In this document: piece after piece, positions 34,861 through 46,899 of the stretch
Layout: every line of letters starts with the position of its first letter
Numbering within the stretch: position 1 is the first letter of the stretch
DNA from: Myrica gale
Taxonomy: Eukaryota > Streptophyta > Magnoliopsida > Fagales > Myricaceae
DNA: 64,000 nucleotides
Direction: 5' to 3'
NCBI GenBank assembly: GCA_963930655.1
Contig: OZ005610.1
Location: 15,691,001 to 15,755,000, forward strand
Made by a program: the position numbers and the translations under genes
The notes under the pieces: generated by a model
What the model was told of the DNA's origin: nothing
The model's input: the letters and a program-made list of their open reading frames with translations, nothing else
Databases searched by the model: none

Positions 34861-35628
34861 TAAAACAAAACATATAAATGAAACAAAGTATTTCACAAGC
34901 ATTTTCAGCACTATAACTCTTCAATTCCATAAATGAAGTACTTACTTTTGCAGCCAGAAAGGATGTGCCCATTGCTCAATCTGTCCTGCTGACTTTGTAG
35001 GGATCTGCAAAAAGAAAAAGAAAACACATAAATGAGAAAATGAATCAATTATCGTGATTCTTTTATTCTTGAAAGACAACAAGAGCAAAACAAAACATAT
35101 TGAAAAAAGAATCCAAAGGATCCAAAGATAAAAAAAGAATCCAAAGGATCCAAGGGGATACAACTACTTCCCACTCTTGCTATAGCTGTCTTTTAGTGTG
35201 ACAGTTTTATTGAACATGAGCTTCTCTTGAGTGAAATCTCTATCAACAACAAAATAAACTGGAATTGCAAGGAGAAAATACATACTTGGTAAATGTTAAT
35301 GGAAAAAGAATTGGAACAAAAGCTCAATTTTGTAGATCCTAATGAATTAAGTAGAAGTTGAGAGTTGAGGGAGGAGCTAGGAGAAAGAGACGGAGAGGTC
35401 AAAGCATGAGAGAGGTTAGGCATGAGGGGATAAAAAAATAAGTAGAAGTTTCACCCTCTGTTAATTTTTTTTAAAAAAAAACGCATTTGGGCCGATAAGA
35501 GGGCTGGCTGAATTTTCAGTGGGACAAGGGGGCAGGCCTTCAAAGAAAAATAAAATGTACGTGTAAAAAAAAATTTGGGGGGAGCCAATCGGGGCGGTGG
35601 CCCCTGTTCGCCCCCCTTGCCTCTGCTT
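34861..35628. other. Foreign insert within C1 pol with exon-like segments
   Basis: Replaces the expected copia RT region. On the minus strand a pyrimidine tract and CAG precede an open stretch IPTKSAGQIEQWAHPFWLQK (34935-34997) ending at a GTAAGT-like donor. A second open stretch on the same strand covers 35290-35423 (MPNLSHALTSPSLSPSSSLN). The right end, GGGGCGGTGGCCCC...CCTTGCCTCTG near 35591-35626, resembles the end of plant hAT-type DNA transposons (CAGAGGCAAGG). I could not find the opposite terminus. It may be a non-autonomous transposon carrying a gene fragment; this is tentative. Confidence 0.35.
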
Positions 35629-36010
35629 GTGATTGTCTAGTGTGTGGTGGAGAGGGCATGCTAACTGTTGCGGGATACACAGATTCAGATATTGATGATA
35701 GAAGATCTACATCTAAATTTGTGTTTACATTGGGTAAAGTAGCAGTGAGTTAGAGAAGTTTCAAAGAGAACACCACTGCTGACTCCACCATTGAGGCAGA
35801 ATATGTTGCTACCAGCGAAGCTGCAAAGGAAGTTGTGTGGAGAAAAAAAAATTAATACAAGTGCTTGAAGTTGTCCCTTCGATAGAGTCCCGGATCACCA
35901 TTTATTGTGATAACAATGGTGCTATAACTCAGGCAGTGGAACCTAGCGCTCATCAAAGGACAAAACACATAGAAAGAGAGTGCGTGTAATGTGAGAGTAC
36001 TTGCACTGAA
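35629..36010 (+). pseudogene. C1 RNase H remnant
   Basis: Reads LTVAGYTDSDIDDRRSTSKF and later TIEAEYVATSEAAKEVVW, hallmarks of copia RNase H (GYxDSD, EAEYxA). It belongs to C1 and confirms that the plus-strand copia continues beyond the insert. Fossil. Confidence 0.8.
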
Positions 36011-36224
36011 CCGGATCAAATATAAATACCTTCTGGAAATGATCACTAATGTAGAGAATGATATTCAACACAATTAGCATAGATCTGAAGGAGACAAAAT
36101 GCTTGGGTTGCTTTGATTCAAAGATCCTTTCATTTGTGACCTAACACCTAACCCTGTGTATCCATATGTTGAGGCACATATTGAGCCCCTTCTCTTTTGA
36201 GGCCATGATGTTGTTGCTTTTTTG

Positions 36225-36585
36225 GGCGTCCTTACCCTTATGCGGGAGGAACCGAAGAAAATGGAACAATAGAAGGACCTTTTGAAGGTGCCAATAACAA
36301 AGAAAACTTGAGGAAACGGACTTTCGGGAGGAAATGCAATATTCTAGGAATGATAGAGACGTTGAATTAAACATGCATAGGAAAGCCCCATTGTACTAGC
36401 AGTGTACTAGAAAATCTCAATCATATGTGAACAAATGACAGTACATATATCAATGGTATCACCTAACAACAGAGCGTATAAAAAGTCCCGAAAGTCCTAT
36501 GCAAGCTCATATTCGGCGCCTCCAAGCTTTTTGCCTCTGATGGACCTTCGATTGTTCCATTTTCTTCGGTTCCTCCCACTGATCC
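36225..36585. repeat. Inverted duplication in the C1 3' region
   Basis: About 38 bp around 36238-36280 (GAACCGAAGAAAATGGAACA) is repeated inverted at about 36540-36577 (TGTTCCATTTTCTTCGGTTC on the + strand, one or two differences). A second inverted pair lies near 36310-36325 and 36485-36500 (CGGACTTTCGGGA with TCCCGAAAGTCC). It looks like a local inverted copy of part of the copia 3' reading region. Confidence 0.6.
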
Positions 36586-37190
36586 TTCATATTCTGTCCC
36601 TCCTCCATCTGATCCTTCCTCTTCTGTTTCACCTCCCTTCGTTGATCCTTCCCCTTCCTCTGTTCCTTCTCGTTTACTTCTTATGAGTCCATTAGATCCT
36701 TCGTTCGTAGCTTCTTGTTCTGTTATTCTGGACTGGATTGATTCCCTTGTGCCACATTCAGATAATCTTATTAAGATTCACATGCGACATCAACGGCAGC
36801 TTAAGCGCCATAACTTTACCCTTGAGCGTCATGCTCGAGCGTCTGAGCGTCATACTCGGGCGATTTCTCATCTTCATCAGCTGATTCAGCCCCTTGTTCG
36901 TGAGGATGCTCTTCCATCATTATATATTCTCCCTCCGAGTTCTCCACTACTATTGGCACGTCTATGCCCTCGTCTGATCCACCTGCTGATGATCTTCCTC
37001 TTGTTGCTGATCCTCTTCCAGCTTCCTTAGTGTCGGATGCCTCACCTTCTACTCCAGCTTCTTCGAATAGTACTATGGTGCTTTTCCAGTCCATCCTCTT
37101 CTGCTCAGATCGAGTCTGCTGCCCCTGGTGCTTCAAATTCGTCTCGAGATGACTGACCGTTTGTCCATTCGTGACAAAAAAGGGGGTAGT
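36500..37190 (+). pseudogene. C1 Pro/Ser-rich 3' region (extra reading frame after pol)
   Basis: A proline/serine-rich stretch is followed at 36683-37030 by an open segment with basic and helical character (HMRHQRQLKRHNFTLERHAR, ASERHTRAISHLHQLIQPLV). Near 37165 it reads SIRDKKG. Extra frames between RNase H and the 3' LTR occur in SIRE-type copia elements, sometimes called envelope-like; here the assignment is tentative and the copy is a fossil. PPT-like AAAAAAGGGGG lies at 37178-37188. Confidence 0.45.
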
Positions 37191-37587
37191 TAGGTTTTGA
37201 CTACTGACTTATGGTTTTGGATATTTTGTTGAGGGGGAGATTCTTTTTGTATAGGCTGATTCGAGATTCTTTTCATATCATGTATAGCCTTCTCAGATAC
37301 TTGTAGTACTTTCTTTTCCACAATATTTTTGTTGTTGACACATTTATTGATATATGGAAAATGTGACATTCAGGTTAGTTTTTCTGACTTGATAGTTCTT
37401 TGTGCTTTCTCACTTGGTGTATTGAGATTTTGATATCAGCTGTTCAGTTTAAAACTCTTGAACGCATGTCTAGGTCATAGGTAGGTTCTACTTGATAAGT
37501 CAACATCAGCTATTTCTGCTTTGGTGATTGGAAAAGATCTCTCTTTTTGTTTCAAGTTATATTGTAGGTTTGGTCACGGGATTGCCA

Positions 37588-38463
37588 ATGGGGGAGTTTG
37601 ATAGCGTATTTTTGTATTTGCATTATTTTGTGTCAAAATATGTGTGATTGAGTTGTAAGTTTGTGTCCCATGTTGTTCAAGAGTTTGTTATTGTGTTCGT
37701 ATACAAAGTTGTCTAACGTTCGACCCAGACTCGAGCGCCCCTTGAATAATTTAAGCAGAGACGTCGCATTTGATTCTTGAGCGACTTCCACCGAATTTCA
37801 GAAACACCAGAATTTCTAAACTTTCCTTGTGAAACTTGGTGAAACCCTACTAGGTTTCGTGAGAAAATGCCCAGAACGTTATCGAGGCTTCTATTGAGCA
37901 TATTTGTGCCTCCTTCCTTGAGAGAAAACCCCAAAAAAATATGCTTTAAGTTTGACAAGTTTTTCTCAATCTTCCATCAATATATTATGTAACCAACATG
38001 TTGTTGAGGGAGTGTTGAATAACAAGAGTGTTTGTGGGAAGTCTACAATAAGAGCCTCAAGGTGTTGAGGTGAATGTCACTTGGAGCGAGTATGAGCAAA
38101 GGTGATTAGATTATTACGCCAGGGTTGTCAGAGTCAAGCAACTAGGGTTACCCGTGTCTGAATCATTGTCTTAAGGTTTTCTTCTTAGTGGATTTTAGGT
38201 GGCTGTTAGCCCGGAGTGGTTTTTTTCTTTGAATAGTTTTTCAAACTTTTTCCACCCCGTCATCAAATATCATGTCTCCTTGTGTGTTTGATTAATTGCT
38301 TTACAAGTTGATTTACTGTTTTGATGATTACATTTGTGGTTTGATATATCTAGATTGATCAATTTTAGAATTTGTTTTAAAATTGTTATCGAATAATTTT
38401 ATTTTGGATTTCACCTATTCACCCCCCCTCTAGGTGTAATTAGGGTCTAAACTAGGTTTTTCA
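37588..38463 (+). repeat. C1 polypurine tract and right LTR
   Basis: PPT ATGGGGGAG (37588-37597), then an LTR from TGATAGCG (37599) to AGGTTTTTCA (38463), 865 bp. The last 380 bp match the left LTR part. Host-like sequence with a duplicate at 4165 follows immediately. Confidence 0.75.
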
Positions 38464-40003
38464 CAAGTGATAGATCTAACAAAAAAGAAAAAAGTATCAT
38501 GCCCAATCAACTAAAGTTATAAACTAATTTTCTCATTCAGACAGATTGATATAAGCACTTTATATTCCTCAAAGTTTTGCATAATATGCATTATTTCAAG
38601 TTAAATTGTTGTATTTCATATTCGAACAATCAAAGAAAACAACATAACCTTCATCATAATGAGAGCCAAAATAAATTGTATCAAGCCAAAAGATAAACTT
38701 GTTGCAAAAGTTTTCCAAAATGTGACTTTGAAAGTTCTGAAGTTCCTCCAGTGACACTTCTTCTAACATGAATTGGAAGTCCTGAAAAGGACTCTAAGAG
38801 GGAGAGATTGGGAAAATTGGAGTAGCCAACAAGGGGAATGATAGAAAAAATATTTAAGATCAGAATGTGCAAGTCTACCTGCAACGGTTGCACCCCTTTG
38901 TTGTAGCTCACAAGACTCCTGTATTGAAAAGCGTTGTCCTTCACAAGTACACGTTTTGCAGCCAGATCCCAGTTGGGACCATACGAAAATCCAAGGCCCT
39001 CCCCTGCATTAAAGAAGGCATAAGGAAATATAACATAATGCAATTGCCACTGACCCATGTGGTCGACGCAACCGTAACACGAAAATAAAGTGAACAGCAA
39101 GAACTGGAACAACCCTAATCCCCAATCGGCAAAAAATAAGCTCAAATGTGAAAAGTAATGGGAGATTCATCTTGGAATCAGCAAGAGAATAAGTAGAAAT
39201 CTCAAATGGAAGCAAATGAGTGGATTAGAAAGAGGAAATTGGGTGGAAACGCGAGATGAAGGAGAAGGGGCACAATCTTAGTCGAGTTTCAGCCGCATAG
39301 GGGAGAGAGAGAATTGGAGAAAGAGACAAGGAGGAGGTAAAAACAGAAGTTGCCTTAGCGCCGAAAATTCAAAACGGTCAGATCAGAGATTGGAGGGCAC
39401 CAATGTGTAGAGGAAGTCGGTGGTTGAAACAGAGGAGTTCGAACACGCTTCCATGTGCCGTGGGAATTCATTGAGCGTCGTCAACGCGCGGCACGAGCTC
39501 TCATGTGCCGAAGAGAGGTAGGGCGTGTGGTCCTCACTCGCCTCATACGCCACACGCGCACGCTCCCAATTAACATGCCACATCAGCATACACGTCATCG
39601 ACACATCAGCAGGTGGGTCCCACAGTGCTATGTGAGCATTGCCTTGTCAGCCAAAATATTACAGGTGGATCAAAATATTCTGACATAATTTAATTTTTCT
39701 ACAGAACAGTTGGTTTCAAATCGATTTCTTGAATCATATATACTAAATCACACATGCAACGAATTATATCTACTCTAAACAAGTTTCTAAACATGTTGAT
39801 ACACAAACACAATCAAAACAACCAAATCTCCATAAAAAATCTCTTCCTCCTTCAGTTTCAGAACCTATAACTTTTTTACCTTGATTTCTTTTGATTTTTG
39901 CAATGTTCTTTACTTCTCCTTGACCCAGTGCACGAACACAACTCTAGATGATTACATGCAACCGAAAAAACAAAGATTCTAAGTTATTTTCTCAAAATTT
40001 ACT
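38464..40003 (-). other. Low-copy locus, right half; possible host gene fragment
   Basis: 38464-38999 duplicates 4165-4703 at roughly 90 percent by eye; 39000 onward is unique. On the minus strand an open segment 39000-38880 reads GEGLGFSYGPNWDLAAKRVL, preceded by a pyrimidine tract and AATGCAG and followed by a GT donor. A second, about 38790-38700, reads DFQFMLEEVSLEELQNF. I do not recognise the product. The stretch 39250-40003 is AT-rich with no supported feature except a possible short CG-rich part (39450-39620). Confidence 0.35.
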
Positions 40004-40890
40004 TGTGAGTCTAAATAACAACCCGAGAGGTGAATTGGGTTTTAATAAAAGGGAAAATTACACAGAGGCCTCGCTGAATTTTTAAAAAAATCCAAAAGCC
40101 AACATGGTTTATCAGTTTGGTACAAAAGCTAACCCGAACCACCTCCGTCAGGCTTTTTATTTTGGCCTAAAACTTAGTGGGTTTTTGGATTTTTGTTTAA
40201 AATCCAGTGAGGCTTTTGATTTTGGCCTAAAACTTAGTGGGCTTTTGGATTTTTTTTTAAAACCCAGTGAGGCTTTTGATTTTGGCCTAAAACCAAGTGG
40301 GCTCTGTGTAATTTTCCCTTAATATAAATTATAACTTTTTCTAAGATAATTAAGCAGTAGAACAATAAAGCATAAAAGCATCACAAATATGAATATATAA
40401 TGAATAATAAAAGAGATAGAGTTAGATAAACAACACCGTAATTTTAGGTAGTTCGGCCAATACTTGGCAACGTCCACCCCCAAGACTATTAACTTTCTTG
40501 GGCTTCTTTCACTATTCTCCAAATAGAAAATATACCCTAGCTTCCCGGGTTCTAAGGACCCTTTAGAATGCGTTTTTCGAGCACACACTTTAACTCTCTT
40601 CACAAATCCCAAAATCTAAAGGATTTCTTCTACCCTCACGAGTAGGATCAATTGTTTACCCAACACTCAAGTGTTTACAAAAGATGGGTACAAAGGAATA
40701 ATTATAATAAAGCATAATAGTGTTTAAGAAGACAACATTCTCGAAAACCCAATGTTTTGTAGGTGCGTTCTCTCTTCTTCAAAGCACTTTCTCTCTCTAG
40801 AAGCTAGGGCATAGAATAATTGTAGGTGTGTTGACTTTATCTCTCTATCTTCTTCTATTTATAGTCACTCAAACTTCAAAGGTCTTCAAA
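40004..40890 (-). repeat. C2: left (3') copia LTR
   Basis: Homologous to 47043-47461, for example the stretch around CCTAGCTTCCCGGGTTCTAA. A sense-strand TATA-like CTATAAATAG lies near 40853-40864. It contains MITE M1 near its 3' end. Confidence 0.75.
40051..40318. mobile_element. M1: MITE with 17-bp TIRs and internal 60-bp repeats
   Basis: Perfect terminal inverted repeats GGGAAAATTACACAGAG (40051-40067, inverted at 40302-40318). Flanks TTAATAAAA (40042-40050) and TTAATATAA (40319-40327) look like a 9-bp duplication with one mismatch, suggesting a Mutator-type MITE. The related LTR C3 (about 47080) lacks the insert. Inside are 2.6 tandem copies of a 60-bp unit (40150, 40210, 40270) starting AGGCTTTTGATTTTGGCC. 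Confidence 0.8.
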
Positions 40891-40899
40891 ACCCTCGAG

Positions 40900-41261
40900 A
40901 TTACCGTTGGAATGGTAACCATGACTTTTTGGATCATGCAATATCCTTCCAAGAGAAACAACTTGGTATTTCAAAGTATCATTTTCATCCATAAGAATTT
41001 CAAGGTTCTTTTTAAGACGACAATATTTTGAAAAGACTCTTTTTAATTCAAGATTTTAATCATCAAAAGCATCTTGTAATTCATGAAAAGAGAAAGAAGA
41101 AATTGAAGAATCTTGTACCTCATGTTCATTATCCTTTGCCATGAAGTGTAGATTTGCAACTTTTTCATCACTATCACTATCACTTTCATAGGACTCTCCC
41201 AACGCGGCGAAAAAGGCTATTTCTTTGTATTCGGAGTCCTTAGATTTCTAGCGAGATTCAA
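40900..41261 (-). pseudogene. C2/C3 gag-tail remnant
   Basis: The minus strand reads SDESDSDSDEKVANLHFMAK followed by a Glu/Asp/Ser-rich part and HELQDAFDD, as in the copia gag-protease linker. The end near 41170-41261 resembles 56926-57008. Fossil. Confidence 0.65.
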
Positions 41262-42074
41262 GGACGACCACTTATCTTATCCACATTTTTTAGTCCTCTA
41301 CATCCTTCAGGACGACCACTTATCTTATCCACATTGTTGCACGCGATCAGTGACCAGCTGATCCAAGTGCCTTGAAACATCATCAGGGAAATCACTAATC
41401 AGTCTAAATGCTTATGAAGCACCCTAATCATTATCCCAATGGTCTCTTATGCAATAATCAATTCTGATGGCATCAATAAGCATTCATAATAACAATCTTT
41501 AATGCGAAATGTCTTCTTAGACATATCTCTTTCTAACCCAAAGATCGCGCCCCAACATAGCTAAGCATTAGTACATACCTGAGTTCATTACAATTGGTCA
41601 ACAATTCCTTGATCTGGGTGGTATAAATCTCCAATAATTCCCTCGATTCCTATTACTCAGCCATATTTGACCTTCTGACTAATCATCAAATGTTCAGGCA
41701 AACTCCATTCGAAGGGGTACCAAAATCAAGACTTAATTTAGAAATTCCTTCCAAGGGTCCGCCTAATAATACCCTTAGGTAATCTAAGCCATTCACTCCT
41801 TGTTGCACCTCCCCAACAATGAGCTGAGCCATGTGCCTTAGAACTTCATCGGTGGTATCTCCCGGTCCTCGGGTCCCCGATTTCTCTGTGGTCCTCTAGG
41901 TGCCATCCTGCACTTCAAAGTTACCGTTTAGCTTAAAACAAACCTCAACTTAGGAGTCTACCATACATGACTCTGGATCATATCTCTAGGGTTTAGGGTT
42001 ATATACATTCCCTATATCGCATGGCATTCCCTATGTCTCATGGCCCTACTCTCATTCCTCTGATACCATTTAAC
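41262..42074 (-). mobile_element. L7 element internal remnant (leader, gag start)
   Basis: Sense-strand downstream sequence of L7. The primer site TGGTATCAGAGG is the complement of 42057-42068, followed by a leader and, from about 41911, a gag-like start MAPRGPQRNRGPEDRE. The rest is decayed. A 50-bp spaced direct repeat of GGACGACCACTTATCTTATC lies near 41262 and 41312. This is the only giant LTR in the window with recognisable internal sequence, and it shows that these units are LTRs of a tRNA-Met-primed gypsy-type element. Broken. Confidence 0.65.
42057..42068 (-). other. L7 primer-binding site
   Basis: Minus strand TGGTATCAGAGG, six bases beyond the LTR end, initiator tRNA-Met type. Confidence 0.75.
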
Positions 42075-45000
42075 TGTTACGCCCCGAACGGCATCCCGCA
42101 GGGACCGTGACAGCCGCGAGCAATTCCCCGGATAGCTCCAGCGTTCTTACATACATGCTTACAGCGGAATAAAACAGAATCTCGAGAGAACGAGCCAACT
42201 CTCATCATAATAAGGTTCTCGACAATCTTTCACCTTAATACATATATAACATGTTTGATACTTAACAAATGACTGATCTCATCGATCAAGTCACATCAAC
42301 AAAACATAAAAATAATCTTTTTCCCTCTGAGTCAGGTAGTCCTCCTGACTCTCTTCACCTGAGGCATCTGGAATGACACAATTTTGAAAACGTGAGTCAA
42401 AAGGACTCAGTAATGGAAAAACATAACTTGAAACACGCTCTTGACTTATGCTTGCTTAAACAGGAAACTTGATACGTGATGCACATGCATGTCATGGATA
42501 TGCATATGCATATGCTCTTGCTTAAATTCGGCCCCAGACCCTTGAAAGTCTTTCTTTCGTACTTGCTTGTAAAATTGGCCCTTGGCCCAGGAAAATCACT
42601 TATTCATACTTGTGCCACTCTTGGCCTTTTCATAACCATTTCATGTCTCTTACTTGTGGGCTCGCTCCATTTAACCCCTGAAGTCAGGGTTGTGCGTTCC
42701 CTTTGGAACCGTCCCCGAATTCCCTTGGGAACCTTACATATGGTCAGCTAGCGCACCTTCTCGCATTCGTCCTTCAGTGGCTAGACTTGACCCTTGGAGG
42801 TGCCACACCTTCTCGAGCAACGTTCCTCGGTGTGGTTTGCACAGCCTCGTGGATTCACCCATCCTTCTCGCATTCGTCCTTCGGTATGGGAGTCCATCTT
42901 GATGGTACGGTACCGACCAGTGCCCCTTAACTTAACTTATCGTTTCATAAAACTTTTCATAGTCTTTCCATAAAATTATTGCATAAACATTCTTCTTGAA
43001 AAATTCATGCAATGCACATGTCGTGTCATGCTCGATTAAACTCTCATGCTTGTTCATGAAACGATGCAGTGTGTCATTCTAGTTTTGAAAAAGAAACACT
43101 TACTGTCCACTTACAGTATCCACTTACATTTGGTCTCCTGATACTCGGTGGGTCTTCGCCTACAAGCGAATCACATTCGTTACATAATTGCTTGGATAAT
43201 AACTTCAAGTTGACATACAAAAGTACCCGTAGTCGTTTCCGGTTCCAAAAATACATATCTAGAAAATATGATTTCTCTTGCAAAAGATTTCTTTAAACTT
43301 TGGCTTGAATAAAGCATTTTGAAAACAATTAAACTTGTACATTAAACAAATTCAACTAGATTGTTGTTTTCACCTACTTCGTGACCAACTCGTATCCGAC
43401 TTGTTCAATAAATTCTTCTTGTCACTAATATTGATTCCAAAGCCTATCCATGAAATCAGCAACAACATTTCATCTTAAAAATTCCAAGTCAAAACAGCAA
43501 CTTATCTTCATCTAGCTTCTATTCCTTGATTCCACACTTTTTATCATATTATTCATGGACCAATAGCTATCATCCTCCACCAAATTAACCTCAATAGATG
43601 TGTTTTATGGACACTGCCGAAATCTATATGATTTAACCTAAGTTCATGCTCCTTGAGTTCACATAAGCACCAATGTACCAACTATTCACTTGCTTTGATT
43701 CCTTATTTTCTTATAGCCAACCCCTGGCCTTCTTGCCCTTACTTTCAATCTTAAGCTTACTAACCTGAACCAAAAGATATCTTAGATTAAAAATCCTCAA
43801 GTTTCATGCAAGGATTCATATAGGTCACTTAGAGACAACAACATGAAATCAATTCCCACTTAACCCGAGTGTATATAGTCTATGCCCAGCAAATATAATC
43901 GATTTACTTAGGTGACTAACTTGTTGATCATGTCACCATATAACACCTTCTTCTTGGCATAGGCAGCAACATCATTCGGCTCCCAAGTTCCCTTTTCTCA
44001 AATTCTACAACATGTTCTTGCCTATTCATGTTCAATTTACCTTAATAATATTCAAATAACACTACTCATATTTAAATCACATTAACCCCTAGGTTTAGGC
44101 CACTGACCGAAGTTCTAATATATCTCAAATCTTACATTTTCACTTTCATTCCCAAGCTTGAGCACAGCAAGCTTACAGCACCTAAAGCCAAGGATTTATA
44201 CCTTACACTTCACATGTACTTAGTTTATTTTCTATTCTCACAAGCTGACCCTAATCATAATTAAACGTTGGAGTTGACATTGATCTCCATGCAACCCGAG
44301 ACATTATTCTTTGATTAGGTTTTACATTTTTCTCCTCATAAGATCAAGGCTCTCTAATCCTTAGCTTATATTCATATCATTACAATTACGTTTCACTTTT
44401 CCCTAATAGGATTTGGCCAACATTAAGTCATTCTAATTGAATCCTTAATCCATGCTTAACATTATAAGGCCTTGATAATCATTTTAACCCGAGCCCTTTA
44501 AGCCTTATTACCTTTGTTTTTCTTACATATATAATGCCTTTTACAATCAAACTTAGCCTCTCAACCTCTAATTCATTCGGCCATATTCCAACCTTACTTC
44601 TACATGACATACAAGTGTATTTTTATTTAACATTTACTTGCCACTAGGGTTTCCTTTTTACTAGGTCATTCGGCCATGCACAAATTCAAGTATTCATTGA
44701 CTACAATTTCTTCTCCAATGGTGATCCCATCCTCCATTTTCAGATTCACAACCTAAGATCTACAATTCATAGCAAAATCACAAGATCTCATGCAATCCAC
44801 CATTCGGCCAATCACCATAATTCATAACACTAACATACACTTACAAGGTATCTATGACATGCAAATCTTATTCTCTTCAAACATGGCCAACCCGAGACCT
44901 AATACCATGCTTAATCTAGCAATTAAGCTCCATATTTACCTCAACAAATCCATACTTCAAGCACTTCATAGATATATCATCATAGCATGCATTCGGCCAA

Positions 45001-46899
45001 CACAACCAATCACAACCATTCATGCCGAAACTAACCTACTTTGCAACATGAATTTCCTTTTTCATTTCAAGACCAAACTAGCATGCATTTAGCCCTACAA
45101 CCTCATCTCTTCATCATATACAACAACCATATCTAGATCTAACATTTAGAGGCTTCATCAGCAAGAGATCTAAAGGAAAGACCCAACTTTCATGAAAATC
45201 TATTCTTAACATTTTCCAACTCACATGCATACATGTCAAATCTTCATCTTCAATATAAATCCCTTCCTCCAACAACCAATTTCACAACCTAGGATCTATC
45301 TATCATGAAGTAACTTCAAGATCTAGCAAATAGGACATTCGGCCAACACCATTATTCCTAGAACACCTAGACTTTTCTTATTTCTTTAATTGCTTGCAAA
45401 CCTCCTCATTTAAAACCAACTTACATGCATTCTCCATAACTTAGAATATATCCACATGCATTCTCATTCTTAGATCCAACACAAAACACAAATAATAGAT
45501 CACATGATAGGGGTATAGATTCGGCCTTCTCCAAAGACATGTATCCTTATCTCCTTCCTTTCCAAAATCATGACTATCAATTATATTTTCCATCTTTAAT
45601 CCACAAGAATCATAACCAAAGATATCAGATCCATTTAGTATGAACTTTTACAAAACTAATGGACACAACAAGCAAGAGAAGGATTCTAAGAAATGCTGAA
45701 AATTACCTTCCGAGTTTAGCTTTCTTTTCTCTCTTCCCCTTTTCTTTTCTTCTCCTTCCTCCCTTACTTCCTCTTGGCCTTCAACTCCTTCTTCTTCTTC
45801 TTCTTCTCCTTCTCGGTTTCCCCCTTTTTCTCCTTGGTTCTCTCCTTCTCGGTTTCTCTCTATTCTCCCTTGTGTTGGACGACCAAATGAGAAACAATTG
45901 AAAGGGAAACAACTTAGGTGAAAGGCAAGGCAAAAGTGAGGGCTGCACTTGGACTCATTCGGCCAAGAGGGGAGATTCTCCTTGCTGCCCCCTTTTTGCA
46001 GCAGCCATCACTTACTCATTCTTGTCTCCTTGGCCTTATCTCTTTGCTTTTCACATGATGGCCTCTTGATTTGATTCTAACTTAGTTAACTTATGTTGTT
46101 TGGTTCCAAATCAACTACTTAGTTACTCTAGTGGTACTTAGTTGGCCCCAAGAAGTTGTAAGATAACTAGCCCAATAACATAAGTCTTTAAAGTTAGGCC
46201 CAATAACACCAATCTTTAAGGCTAGGCCCACAAACATTTCAATCACAAGATAACTAGCCCAATAATATTTTTTCTATGGCCCAACATTACAAGCTTAAGC
46301 CCATTCCATAAGCTTAAAGGCTAAGGCCCAATAACCTACATCCTTAAAGCCCAATAACCATTCAATGGCAGCCCATTATCATAATTCCAAAGCCCACTTA
46401 CCCCTTATATTCGGCCATGAATAGGTAGCCCAGTAGCAGCCCAATATCTTGGGTCATAAGCCCAACAACAACTCAAATTCTTATAAGCTCTAAGGCCCAA
46501 TATTAGCCCACTATCTTTTCCTTATAAAAGGCCCAATATCATATCACAAGTCATAAGGCCCAATAACATAAATCTTTAACATTTCAAAATCATTAAGTAG
46601 ACTATAAGAAAAATACTTTAGAGATATTCAGCAACTTGGATGCTAAAAATTTCATAAGGTCTTCTATCATTATCACCATAAAAGTTACCTTGAAGAAATT
46701 CGGTCATTAAGAAATTATTGACTTCACCACCATAATAAACTACTTAAGGAAAGTGTGGCCACCCCAAATCAAAATAACATAGATCATTGTGGTATAATAT
46801 TTTGCTACGTATTAAGAAAATTTACCAATAACAGCCATTTAAATATAAATAGCAAAATACGTAAACATAAAATGACATTGTAAAATTCGGGGTCTCACA
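42075..46899 (-). mobile_element. L7: giant gypsy 5' LTR (4.8 kb)
   Basis: The + strand begins TGTTACGCCCCGAACG and ends TTCGGGGTCTCACA. It contains the terminal stem (TGTTACG 42075-42081 with CGTGACA 42106-42112), the inverted-repeat domain (42368-42379, CTGGAATGACAC, with 43071-43082), and a purine-rich sense-strand tract (45720-45860). It lies in copia C2/C3 gag. No 5-bp duplication is found, as expected because the other end of the element is lost. The frame at 44790-45092 is not a convincing gene. Confidence 0.85.

Larger units (their letters stand above)
4731..38463 (+). mobile_element. C1: Ty1/copia element, outermost host of the first nest
   Basis: A copia fossil spread over about 33.7 kb by later insertions. 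Its own pieces are a left LTR part (4731-5124), primer site (13301-13312), gag (15222-16190), gag tail to integrase (32971-34860), RNase H (about 35640-35860), a Pro/Ser-rich 3' region (36.4-37.2 kb), a PPT ATGGGGGAG near 37588-37597 and a right LTR (37599-38463, 865 bp). Both LTRs end in AGGTTTTTCA. The extra region after pol suggests the SIRE lineage, but that is an inference. The LTR parts differ by roughly 14 percent by eye, so it is the oldest datable layer. It is broken in many places. The flanking host sequence is duplicated by about 540 bp (see findings). Confidence 0.8.

Noticed and set aside
36816-37136. Minus-strand Glu/Gly-rich frame
   Set aside because: Antisense of the Pro/Ser-rich copia 3' region; composition explains it.
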